The notes under the pieces are model-generated. The model did no database searches. It had not been told where the DNA came from and saw only the letters and a program-made list of their open reading frames with translations. From Lachnospiraceae bacterium (GTDB lineage Bacteria; Bacillota; Clostridia; Lachnospirales; Lachnospiraceae): DNA of 13,935 nucleotides. The translations under genes were made by a program, and so were the position numbers. The stretch is from contig CAADSM010000063.1 of assembly GCA_900751785.1 (NCBI GenBank), positions 1 to 13,935 on the forward strand. The letters run 5' to 3'. Below are positions 1-6,260 of this stretch, piece after piece; the first letter of the stretch is position 1; each line of letters opens with the position of its first letter.

Positions 1-104
1 AGATAGAGTACGAAATATAGAGTGAAAAGCCGTATGCGTTAATAGCGCACGTACGGTTTTGTGTAGGGATATGGGGAGTAATCCCCATATCTACTAAAGA
101 AAAT
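1..104 (+). mobile_element. Group II intron, 3' end (domains V and VI)
   Basis: Positions 27-59 fold as a group II intron domain V. The lower stem carries the AGCCG/CGGTT catalytic-triad region (29-34 with 52-57), followed by a two-base CG bulge (50-51) and an upper stem (35-39 with 45-49). The loop is one base shorter than the usual GNRA-capped form. Immediately downstream is a domain VI-like hairpin: a 10-bp perfect stem (68-77 with 82-91) capped by a GTAA tetraloop, then a lower stem (64-67 with 92-96) with A93 unpaired, as expected for the branch-point adenosine. The exact 3' splice site is unclear: a branch A at -7/-8 predicts about 99-101, whereas the nearest AY end is 104. Any reverse transcriptase gene lies left of the window. 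Recognition is by structure and memory of domain V, not by a covariance search. Confidence 0.8.
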
Positions 105-231
105 CCCGGATGCGGAAATTCTATACATTCAGCCGTCCGGAAAGAAGACCCCTCTCAGCAGAAGGGTTCCTATCTCAAATATCAGGGCATTTCAGCCGGA
201 GATACCACATTTTGATGAAAATACAATATAA
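103..231 (+). pseudogene. Possible 3' exon of a gene interrupted by the group II intron
   Basis: An open frame runs from the intron end to TAA at 229-231 and reads, in part, PDAEILYIQPSGKKTPLSRR. It has no start codon of its own, because any 5' part would lie on the far side of the intron. Its stop sits 14 bases before the next ATG, with the Shine-Dalgarno sequence between them. This is the same stop/SD/start arrangement as at the junction of the next two genes, so it looks like an operon junction. Against it, an open stretch of 43 codons is not rare by chance, third-base composition is uninformative, and I do not recognise the peptide. It may simply be non-coding leader. Confidence 0.3.
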
Positions 232-245
232 AAAGGAGGAATTCT

Positions 246-1319
246 ATGGGAAAGCCGGACATAGCTGTGAAAAACTGGCTCAGCGATAATGAACGGTTTG
301 CAGATCTGTTCAACGGCATGGTCTTCGGCGGAAGGCTGGTCGTCAGAGCGGAGGAGCTGGAAAGTATGGACAGGGAAACGGATATCATTGTCACAGACAA
401 AGACGGGAAAAGAAAAGGAGTGCAGAGATACCGCGATATCGTGAAACGCTGGAAAAAGGGAGTGGACCTGGCTGTACTGACATGTGAAGCGCAGAATAAC
501 ATCCATTACGCAATGCCGGTGAGGGGAATGACTCAGGACGGGCTGTCTTATACTGATCAGATCAGACTCCTGCGCCAGGGAAAAAGCAAATCAGAGGGGA
601 GCGGTCAGCATACAGGGAAACTGACCGGTGAAGAGTATCTCTCGCGCTTTGGAAAAAATGACAGAATCTTTCCGGTCATCACACTGATTTTTTATTATGA
701 TGTAAAAAAGTGGGACGGAGCAGTAGAACTTTATGATATGTTCAGGCTGGCCGATGAATTGAAGAAAGAGGAGGTGCTGAGAAAATACATTCCAAATTAT
801 CGGATCAATCTGATCGATGCAGGAAATATAGAACATCTGGAGAGGTTCCATACAGATTTACAACAGGTGCTGGGAATGTTAAAATGTAGAGAGAAAAGAG
901 AAGAACTTGAAAGGTACATACAAAAGAACCGGGACTATTTTGAATGTGTGGACGTAGAGACCTATCAGGCAATAAGGGAACTTCTGCATTCAAAAAAGAT
1001 CATGAAAGATATGTCTTCACTGAAAAAGGAGGAGAAGATCGATATGTGCAGGGCAATGGAAGAGTGGTATGAGGATGCTGTTGAAAAAGGCCTGGAGGCC
1101 GGCAGAAAGGCTGGAATGGAAGCCGGAAGAAAGGCTGGAATGAAAGCCGGGATTGAGGCCGGACGAGCAGAAGGGCGAATCGCGATCATCATCAGAATGC
1201 TGTCAAAGGGGCTGGACGAGGAAGAAATAAAGGGATACACAGACGGGACGGACGATGAGATCGCGAAGGCAAAACTGGAAATGAAGGCGATGAATGAAGG
1301 CACGGGAGTGTGCGGCTGA
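246..1319 (+). CDS. Rpn family recombination-promoting nuclease / putative transposase (PD-(D/E)XK)
   Basis: A 357-aa protein resembling the Rpn/YhgA-like (Transposase_31, PD-(D/E)XK) proteins of gut Clostridia. These are nuclease-fold proteins; E. coli RpnA is known as a DNA endonuclease that promotes RecA-independent recombination. The nuclease core is about residues 14-155: a helical N-terminus (FADLFNGMVFGG, 18-29), D74 in GVDLAVLTCEAQ, and E81-x-Q83, followed by NIHYAMPVR (85-93), which matches the family's ENQSxIxYAMPxR motif. The ExQ form replaces the classical ExK. A strand PVITLIFYY (143-151) follows. The tail (280-310) is a run of AGRKAGM-type repeats, typical of these proteins. The start is chosen for AAGGAGG at 233-239, 6 bases before ATG. 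The gene ends 14 bases before the Memo/AMMECR1 gene, so it is probably co-transcribed. It is visibly richer in A than its neighbours, consistent with transfer. Activity is inferred only. Confidence 0.8.
   Translation: MGKPDIAVKNWLSDNERFADLFNGMVFGGRLVVRAEELESMDRETDIIVTDKDGKRKGVQRYRDIVKRWKKGVDLAVLTCEAQNNIHYAMPVRGMTQDGLSYTDQIRLLRQGKSKSEGSGQHTGKLTGEEYLSRFGKNDRIFPVITLIFYYDVKKWDGAVELYDMFRLADELKKEEVLRKYIPNYRINLIDAGNIEHLERFHTDLQQVLGMLKCREKREELERYIQKNRDYFECVDVETYQAIRELLHSKKIMKDMSSLKKEEKIDMCRAMEEWYEDAVEKGLEAGRKAGMEAGRKAGMKAGIEAGRAEGRIAIIIRMLSKGLDEEEIKGYTDGTDDEIAKAKLEMKAMNEGTGVCG
1098..1145 (+). repeat. Two 24-bp tandem repeats in the Rpn-like gene
   Basis: Two adjacent 24-base units (1098-1121 and 1122-1145) differ at only two positions and encode AGRKAGME/AGRKAGMK. 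A decayed third unit follows to about 1170. The repeat is in frame, so expansion or contraction by one unit would change protein length by 8 residues without a frameshift. Confidence 0.85.
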
Positions 1320-1327
1320 AAGGAGGG
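1319..1327 (+). promoter_or_regulatory. Ribosome-binding site deciding the Memo/AMMECR1 start
   Basis: AAAGGAGGG overlaps the last base of the upstream stop codon and lies 6 bases before ATG 1334. It makes 1334 the likely start rather than the in-frame GTG at 1310, which lies upstream of this site and inside the preceding gene. Confidence 0.8.
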
Positions 1328-1333
1328 ATCCAT

Positions 1334-2722
1334 ATGGCAGTAAAAGGGGCAGTTATGGTCCCTCATCCGCCCTTGATCATACCGCAGATCGGGCGCGGTG
1401 AGGAGCAGAAGATCCGGGCGACCATTGATTCCTATCACAAAGCGGCGAAGAAGATCGCAGAGTGGAAACCGGATACAGTAGTCATTCTGTCTCCGCACTC
1501 AGTGATGTACGCGGATTATTTTCATATTTCTCCGGGGGAGGGAGCGGAAGGAGATTTCGGACAGTTCCGGGCGCATCAGGTGAAGTTCCGGGTGAGCTAT
1601 GACACAGAGTTCGTCTCTGTGCTTTCCAGGGAGGCGGAGGCACGCGGCATTCCCGCCGGGACTTTGGGCGAGCGGGACAGGAGACTGGACCACGGGACAA
1701 TGGTTCCGCTCTATTTCCTGGATCAGTATGACAGAGAGTACCGTCTGGTGCGGATCGGTCTCTCTGGGCTTACGCTTTCCAGGCATTACGAGCTGGGAAT
1801 GTGCATCAGGAAGACCGCGGAACTGCTCGGAAGAGAGATTGCGGTCATCGGCAGCGGAGATCTCTCCCATAGGCTGAAAGCGGAGGGACCTTATGGATTT
1901 CAGAAGGAAGGCCCGGAATATGATGAGCGGATCATGGATGTCATGGGGCGTGCGGCGTTTGGAGAACTGTTCGATTTTTCGGAGGAGTTCTGCGATAAGG
2001 CCGCGGAATGCGGACACAGATCTTTTACCATTATGGCAGGTGCGCTGGACGGTCTTGCGGTGAAGACCGAGAGAATGTCCCACGAAGACACTTTCGGTGT
2101 GGGATACGGCGTCTGCATCTATGAGGTGGAAGGCAGAGATCCCGAGAGACATTTTCTGGAAAAATACCGCCGGATGCAGGCAGAAGAGGCGGAGAAGAGA
2201 AAAGCTTCCGAGGACCCGTATGTGCGGCTGGCGAGAAAGACCATTGAGACATATGTCAGGACCGGGAAGAAGATCAGAATCCCGGAAGGACTGCCGGAAG
2301 AGATGTATTCTGCCCGAGCTGGCGTGTTTGTCTCCTTGAAAGAAGAAGGAAAACTGCGGGGATGTATCGGCACGATCGCACCGGTGCGGGGCAGCGTTGC
2401 GGAGGAGATCATAGAGAACGCGGTCAGCGCGGCTGTGAGGGATCCCCGGTTCCACGCAGTAGAGCCGGAGGAGTTGGAACGCCTTGTGTACAGTGTGGAT
2501 GTGCTGGGTGAGACGGAAACGATCGATTCACCGGAAGAACTGGATGTAAAGCGCTACGGCGTTGTGGTGAGCCGTGGGCGCAGGAGAGGACTTCTGCTTC
2601 CGAACCTGGAGGGAGTCGATACCGTGGAGGAACAGATCGATATCGCGAGAAGAAAGGCGGGAATCCCGGAAGATGCAGAGGATATCCGCCTGGAGCGCTT
2701 TGAGGTGGTGAGACATTTTTGA
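1334..2722 (+). CDS. AmmeMemoRadiSam system fusion protein: Memo-like (B) + AMMECR1 (A)
   Basis: A 462-aa fusion of two partners of the AmmeMemoRadiSam set. Residues 1-265 are the Memo domain, related in fold to class III extradiol ring-cleavage dioxygenases. It shows HPPL (H11), SPHS (H55), LDHG (H120), SGDLSH (H179) and CGHRS (H228); H11, H55 and H179 are plausible metal-site positions. A charged linker (about 268-295) leads to the AMMECR1 domain (about 296-462), with the family hallmarks LRGCIGT (341-347), AAVRDPRF (366-373) and GLLLPN (419-424). Bacterial fusions in this order are known for this system. No signal peptide is visible, so it is probably cytoplasmic. The stop overlaps the TTG start of the radical SAM gene by 4 bases, implying translational coupling. 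The family identity is clear, but to my knowledge the reaction is not established. Confidence 0.9.
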   Translation: MAVKGAVMVPHPPLIIPQIGRGEEQKIRATIDSYHKAAKKIAEWKPDTVVILSPHSVMYADYFHISPGEGAEGDFGQFRAHQVKFRVSYDTEFVSVLSREAEARGIPAGTLGERDRRLDHGTMVPLYFLDQYDREYRLVRIGLSGLTLSRHYELGMCIRKTAELLGREIAVIGSGDLSHRLKAEGPYGFQKEGPEYDERIMDVMGRAAFGELFDFSEEFCDKAAECGHRSFTIMAGALDGLAVKTERMSHEDTFGVGYGVCIYEVEGRDPERHFLEKYRRMQAEEAEKRKASEDPYVRLARKTIETYVRTGKKIRIPEGLPEEMYSARAGVFVSLKEEGKLRGCIGTIAPVRGSVAEEIIENAVSAAVRDPRFHAVEPEELERLVYSVDVLGETETIDSPEELDVKRYGVVVSRGRRRGLLLPNLEGVDTVEEQIDIARRKAGIPEDAEDIRLERFEVVRHF

Positions 2723-3579
2723 GAGAAAACGGAAGTGCATCTGTCTGCCCGGCCTGTCCCCATCACTGCAGGCTGACGGAAGGACAGCGGGGAAGGTGCG
2801 GAGCGAGAAGGAATGAGAAGGGAAAAATTGTTTGTGATAATTATGGGAAGATCACGGCGCTGGCGCTGGATCCCATAGAGAAGAAGCCGCTGAAACAGTT
2901 TCTCCCCGGAAGCCTGATCCTGTCGGTGGGAAGCTTCGGGTGCAATCTGTCCTGTCCTTTCTGTCAGAACCACGAGATCTCCATGCCGGATGCTGCCGGG
3001 GCGGCATACAGGGAAATCACGCCGGAGGAACTGGCAGAGCTGGCGGCAGAGTGCTGCGGCCGTGAGGATGGATACGGACGGAAAAATGTCGGAGTGGCAT
3101 ACACCTACAATGAACCTCTTGTCGGATATGAATTTGTCAGGGATACGGCAGAGTTGGTCCGGGAGAGGGGAATGAAGAATGTACTTGTCACAAACGGCAC
3201 GGCAGAGATTTTCGTGCTGGAAGAACTCCTTCCGTATATTGATGCGATGAACATTGATCTGAAAGGGTTCTCGGAAGCATATTACCGGAAGCTGGGCGGG
3301 GATCTGGAGACTGTGAAAAGATTTATCTGCAGGGCAGCGGAAAACTGTCATATAGAACTGACGACCCTGATTGTTCCGGGAGAGAATGATTCGGAGGAAG
3401 AGATGGAAGAGGAGGCAAAGTGGATCGCGTCGGTGGATCCGCGGATCGTGCTCCATGTGACCAGATTTTTCCCAAGATACCGGATGACAGACCGGCAGGC
3501 GACTGATGTGGAACAGATCTACCGGCTGTGCGATACAGCGGGAAGGTATCTGAAAAATGTATATACAGGGAACTGCTGA
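2719..3579 (+). CDS. AmmeMemoRadiSam system radical SAM enzyme
   Basis: A 286-aa radical SAM protein related to pyruvate-formate-lyase-activating enzymes. The [4Fe-4S]/SAM motif is C75-x3-C79-x2-C82 (CNLSCPFC), followed by QNHEIS. The N-terminus carries a second cysteine cluster (C10, C13, C17, C27, in CPACPHHC and RCGAR), typical of this subfamily and possibly an extra metal site. Later family motifs include VAYTYNEPLVGYEF, NVLVTNGT, IDAMNIDLKGF and HVTRFFPRYRM. TTG 2719 is chosen as start because it overlaps the upstream stop as TTGA, follows a GAGGTGG site at 2702-2708, and precedes the first cysteines; no ATG fits. Related proteins usually have a somewhat longer N-terminus. The gene order fusion-then-radical-SAM is the normal AmmeMemoRadiSam context. 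The substrate is unknown. Confidence 0.9.
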   Translation: MRENGSASVCPACPHHCRLTEGQRGRCGARRNEKGKIVCDNYGKITALALDPIEKKPLKQFLPGSLILSVGSFGCNLSCPFCQNHEISMPDAAGAAYREITPEELAELAAECCGREDGYGRKNVGVAYTYNEPLVGYEFVRDTAELVRERGMKNVLVTNGTAEIFVLEELLPYIDAMNIDLKGFSEAYYRKLGGDLETVKRFICRAAENCHIELTTLIVPGENDSEEEMEEEAKWIASVDPRIVLHVTRFFPRYRMTDRQATDVEQIYRLCDTAGRYLKNVYTGNC

Positions 3580-3580
3580 G

Positions 3581-3615
3581 AGACCGGCGGATGCGATACA
3601 GTATCCGCCGGTCTT
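3581..3615 (+). terminator. Hairpin after the radical SAM gene, probable terminator
   Basis: A perfect 12-bp GC-rich inverted repeat (3581-3592 with 3603-3614) with a 10-base loop starts 2 bases after the radical SAM stop. The following T-run is very short (TTGTG), so it is a strong stem but a weak classical intrinsic terminator. It lies between convergent genes and may serve both directions, although no T-run exists on the minus strand either. Confidence 0.6.
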
Positions 3616-3693
3616 GTGCTGCTGTATGATATTGCGATACCGAAAAGAGCCTTCGGAGCATGAAAGATTTTCAGGAGTGCAGAGAAGCTGCCG

Positions 3694-4701
3694 TCAGTGA
3701 CGGTCCGGACACTCTCCGGTGGAATTTCTAACAATGAGCTGCGCGTGAAGAAGAATCGTGCCGATGGAAACTCCGTTGAGCAGACTCATGGCGGCATAGT
3801 ATCCGCATTTCCCGATATTGATCCTGTCCTGCCTTATGGTGGTGAGGGGCGGGGAGGTGTAGGGGCAGATGGGGATATCGTCAAAGCCGATAATGCTCAC
3901 GGCTTCCGGAATCCTGCGCCCCATCTGCTGGCACTGGACGAGGGCGGCGTTTGCGATCGTGTCCTGGCCGCAGACGACGGCGGTGACTCCCATGTCCAGC
4001 AGGCGGGGAAGATGCCGATCCATGCATTCTGTCAGGAAAAAGGAACATCCTGCCAGCTCCGGGGAATCATCCAGCCCATGGCGCCTCAGGGCCTGAAAGA
4101 ATGCGTCATAGCGCACCTGCATGATATGGGATTCAAGCGCGCTGCTCAGATATCCGATTTTTTCATGGCCAAGGGCCTTAAGGTGTGAGACTGCCAGTTC
4201 CATCCCTTCCTCGTTGTCGATTCCAATGTAAGCGATAGAAGGATTATCATGGATCTGGTTGTCATAGAGCACCGTTGGGGTGCGGGTCGTCCGGAAGTCT
4301 TCCATCCAGGGATCATTCAGGGAAAATCCGAGGACAAAAGAAGCAGAATAATCGTTCTGCAGCATGAATACGTCATAGGACTCCGCCCGCTGGCTCTCTG
4401 CGTTCACAGAAACTATTTCAACCTCATATCCTTCCGGTTCGGCCATCTGCCGAAAGCCCATTACAATGTCATAGGCAAAGTGATGGGGCTCTGAGTATTG
4501 AATGAAATCTTTCTGTGCGAGGATACAGAGCCTTTTCGCCGAGTTTTTGTAACGGCGGAGCTTTGTGTATCCAAGCTCGACTGCGGTTTCAAGTATTTGT
4601 TTTTGTAATGTTTCGCTGATGTCGGGGGCGTTGTTGAGCGCTTTGGAGACAGTGCCCTTGGAAATGCCCAGTTTATCAGCAATATCCTGAATTGTTGTCA
4701 T
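3694..4701 (-). CDS. LacI family transcriptional regulator of the maltodextrin locus
   Basis: A 335-aa DNA-binding repressor of the LacI/GalR family. The N-terminal helix-turn-helix is textbook (TTIQDIADKLGISKGTVSKA, residues 2-21), followed by the hinge region ELGYTKLRR. The periplasmic-binding-protein-like effector domain shows AYIGIDNEEG, LKALGHEKIGYL, AVVCGQDTIA, IIGFDDIPICPYTSPPLTTI and a short C-terminus. The reading frame is open far upstream, but translation should begin at M4701, where the HTH starts; an AGCAGGT weak Shine-Dalgarno lies 7 bases before it. In-frame ATGs at 4719 and 4725 lack a site. It is transcribed divergently from the transporter operon, so it probably represses that operon and responds to a malto-oligosaccharide or derived sugar. 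The effector cannot be read from the sequence. Confidence 0.92.
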   Translation of the reverse strand: MTTIQDIADKLGISKGTVSKALNNAPDISETLQKQILETAVELGYTKLRRYKNSAKRLCILAQKDFIQYSEPHHFAYDIVMGFRQMAEPEGYEVEIVSVNAESQRAESYDVFMLQNDYSASFVLGFSLNDPWMEDFRTTRTPTVLYDNQIHDNPSIAYIGIDNEEGMELAVSHLKALGHEKIGYLSSALESHIMQVRYDAFFQALRRHGLDDSPELAGCSFFLTECMDRHLPRLLDMGVTAVVCGQDTIANAALVQCQQMGRRIPEAVSIIGFDDIPICPYTSPPLTTIRQDRINIGKCGYYAAMSLLNGVSIGTILLHAQLIVRNSTGECPDRH

Positions 4702-4756
4702 TTTTTTACCTGCTTTCATAGGCATCTGAAGACGGATGCCGAAATCAATTACACTT

Positions 4757-4785
4757 ATTATAAAGAAAAGAAATCGGAAAATCAA
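4757..4785 (-). promoter_or_regulatory. Promoter of the LacI-family regulator
   Basis: On the minus strand TTGATT (4780-4785) and a perfect TATAAT (4757-4762) are separated by 17 bases. Transcription would start near 4750, leaving a leader of about 50 bases before ATG 4701. Confidence 0.75.
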
Positions 4786-4808
4786 CGAGCACTGGTCGGA
4801 CGAACAGG

Positions 4809-4839
4809 CGAAACACAGGAAGTTTCGAAAAATTTCGAA
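4809..4839. promoter_or_regulatory. Candidate upstream operator cluster (CGAAA/TTTCG half-sites)
   Basis: Positions 4824-4839 (TTCGAAAAATTTCGAA) form a perfect palindrome with 7-base arms and a 2-base centre. A further inverted pair, CGAAAC (4809-4814) with GTTTCG (4822-4827), overlaps its left side. LacI-family proteins bind such palindromes. The site lies upstream of both divergent promoters rather than over one, so it may be an auxiliary operator. Binding is inferred. Confidence 0.5.
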
Positions 4840-4923
4840 GAAGACAGAAGTGAAAATGCATAAAAAAGATAACAAAAAACTATGCATATTATATGAAATA
4901 TAAAATTTGTATAAAGTTTGGGA

Positions 4924-4952
4924 TTGACGAACAGCGGTAATGGGTCTATAGT
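4924..4952 (+). promoter_or_regulatory. Promoter of the maltodextrin transporter operon
   Basis: TTGACG (4924-4929) and TATAGT (4947-4952) are separated by 17 bases, with a very A/T-rich stretch upstream (about 4860-4918) that could act as an UP element. The predicted transcription start is about 4958-4960, directly before the candidate operator, giving a leader of roughly 43 bases. Confidence 0.75.
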
Positions 4953-4959
4953 AATAACT

Positions 4960-4981
4960 ACCGAAACAATTCGAAACTTTC
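4960..4981. promoter_or_regulatory. Candidate operator at the transporter operon start site
   Basis: The stretch contains CGAA-N4-TTCG (4962-4973) and two direct CGAAAC copies exactly 10 bases apart (4962 and 4972). Bases 4960-4975 match the upstream palindrome 4824-4839 at 12 of 16 positions by eye. It sits at about +1 to +20 of the predicted transcript, where a bound LacI-type repressor would block transcription. Confidence 0.55.
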
Positions 4982-5001
4982 AAGAGCGGAGGAAGAGAAA
5001 A

Positions 5002-6246
5002 ATGAAGAAAAGAGCAGTTGCGGTGCTGCTGGCCGGAGTGATGACGTTCGGTCTTGCGGCGTCCTGTCTGACCGGATGCGGGAACGGATCGGACAACGGC
5101 GGTACTGAGAAGGTGCGTCTTATGGTCTGGTCCCCGTCCGAGGATCAGTCCAAAGACAGCGGTGAATGGCTTCAGACTTGCTGTGAAGCATTTGCGGAAG
5201 AGCATCCGGAGTGGGACATCACTTTTGTCTATGGTGTTATGGATGAGGCGAGCGCGGCAGGCCAGGTCTCGCAGGATCCTGAAGCAAGTGCAGACGTATT
5301 TATGTATGCGAACGATACGATCACAACACTTACGGACGCCAAGGCTCTCGCGAAGATCGGCGGTATCTACAAAGATGAGGTCGAAGCTACCAACTCGCAG
5401 GAGATCCTTGACACCATAACCGTGGACGATTATCTGTACGGCGTGCCTTACACGACGAATACCTGGTTCATGTTTTATGATAAATCGGTATTCTCTGAGG
5501 ACGATATCAAGAACCTGGATACCATGCTGGAAAAAGGCGTCGTGTCCTTCCCGTTCACGAACTCCTGGTATCTGCCGGCATTTTATATCGGAAACGGCTG
5601 TACCCTGTTCGGGGACGGAACAGACGAGTCGGCAGGAGTTGACTTCAGCGGCCAGAAGGCAGTGGATGTGACGAATTATCTGATCGATCTGGCAAACAAT
5701 CCGAACTTTAAGATCGACGCGGACGGCTCTGGTATCGCAGGCCTGCGCGACGGAAGCATCAAGGCGATGTTCACCGGATCATGGGATGCCAACGGAATCA
5801 AGGAATCACTGGGCGACAACATGGGCGTCGCTTCGCTGCCGACTTATACGCTCAACGGAGAAGAGGTGCAGATGTATGCATACGCCGGATCAAAGGCGAT
5901 CGGAGTCAATTCGCAGAGCAGATATCCGGAGGCGGCGGTCCAGCTTGCTGTCTATCTCGGATCGGCAGAGGCACAGCGCCTGCACTATGAGCTGAGAAAT
6001 GTGATCCCGTGCAACACCGAGCTTCTTAAGGCAGAGGATATCGCTTCCGACGAGCTGGTCAACGCACAGAACGACACGTTCAACTATACATCGATCATGC
6101 AGCCGTTTGTATCACAGATGAACAACTGCTGGACTCCGGTGGAGAACCTTGGAAAAGGAATCCGAAACGGCAGTGTGACCCACGATAACGCCGAGGAGCA
6201 GACAGAGGCGATGAACGACGCAATGAACAGCGACGGATTATCATAA
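5002..6246 (+). CDS. Maltodextrin-type ABC transporter substrate-binding lipoprotein
   Basis: A 414-aa family 1 extracellular solute-binding protein (MalE/MdxE-like). It begins with a lipoprotein signal: KKR, then a hydrophobic stretch (5-22) and lipobox LTGC with the lipidated cysteine at C26, followed by a Gly/Ser/Asn/Asp linker. The mature part starts VRLMVWSPSEDQ (38-49) and contains VPYTTNTWFMFYDK and FTGSWDANG (257-265), typical of maltose/maltodextrin binders, and a C-terminal half rich in aromatic residues. It would sit on the outer face of the membrane and hand malto-oligosaccharides to the two permeases downstream. The start is ATG 5002 with GGAGGAAG at 4988-4995; an upstream TTG in the same frame would bury the signal peptide. 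It is first in the operon, with no hairpin before the next gene. Maltodextrin specificity rests on context and resemblance. Confidence 0.9.
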   Translation: MKKRAVAVLLAGVMTFGLAASCLTGCGNGSDNGGTEKVRLMVWSPSEDQSKDSGEWLQTCCEAFAEEHPEWDITFVYGVMDEASAAGQVSQDPEASADVFMYANDTITTLTDAKALAKIGGIYKDEVEATNSQEILDTITVDDYLYGVPYTTNTWFMFYDKSVFSEDDIKNLDTMLEKGVVSFPFTNSWYLPAFYIGNGCTLFGDGTDESAGVDFSGQKAVDVTNYLIDLANNPNFKIDADGSGIAGLRDGSIKAMFTGSWDANGIKESLGDNMGVASLPTYTLNGEEVQMYAYAGSKAIGVNSQSRYPEAAVQLAVYLGSAEAQRLHYELRNVIPCNTELLKAEDIASDELVNAQNDTFNYTSIMQPFVSQMNNCWTPVENLGKGIRNGSVTHDNAEEQTEAMNDAMNSDGLS

Positions 6247-6251
6247 GGAGG
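6245..6251 (+). promoter_or_regulatory. Ribosome-binding site deciding the MalF-like start
   Basis: AAGGAGG overlaps the end of the upstream stop codon. It is 3 bases from ATG 6255 but 9 bases from ATG 6261, so the second ATG is the better start. The difference is only two residues. Confidence 0.6.
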
Positions 6252-6260
6252 CAAATGAGG

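Noticed and set aside
222..227. TACAAT as a -10 element for the Rpn-like gene
   Set aside because: There is no -35 at proper spacing, and transcription would start inside the ribosome-binding site.
1098..1170. Short repeats as a possible CRISPR or intergenic repeat
   Set aside because: The units are directly tandem without spacers, in frame, and encode the Gly/Arg tail common in Rpn-like proteins.
1499..2455. Minus-strand open frame of 318 codons under the Memo/AMMECR1 fusion
   Set aside because: It is a shadow of a confidently assigned gene; its composition (many Arg, His, Pro and Ser) is typical of antisense frames and no motif is visible.
3691..3703. CCGTCA-G-TGACGG inverted repeat at the LacI stop as a terminator
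   Set aside because: A one-base loop cannot form a full stem, and no T-run follows on the minus strand.
4702..5205. Long N-terminal extension of the LacI-family reading frame (about 168 extra residues)
   Set aside because: The helix-turn-helix begins at M4701, and the extension would cross the regulator's own promoter, the operator sites, the divergent promoter and the start of the lipoprotein gene.
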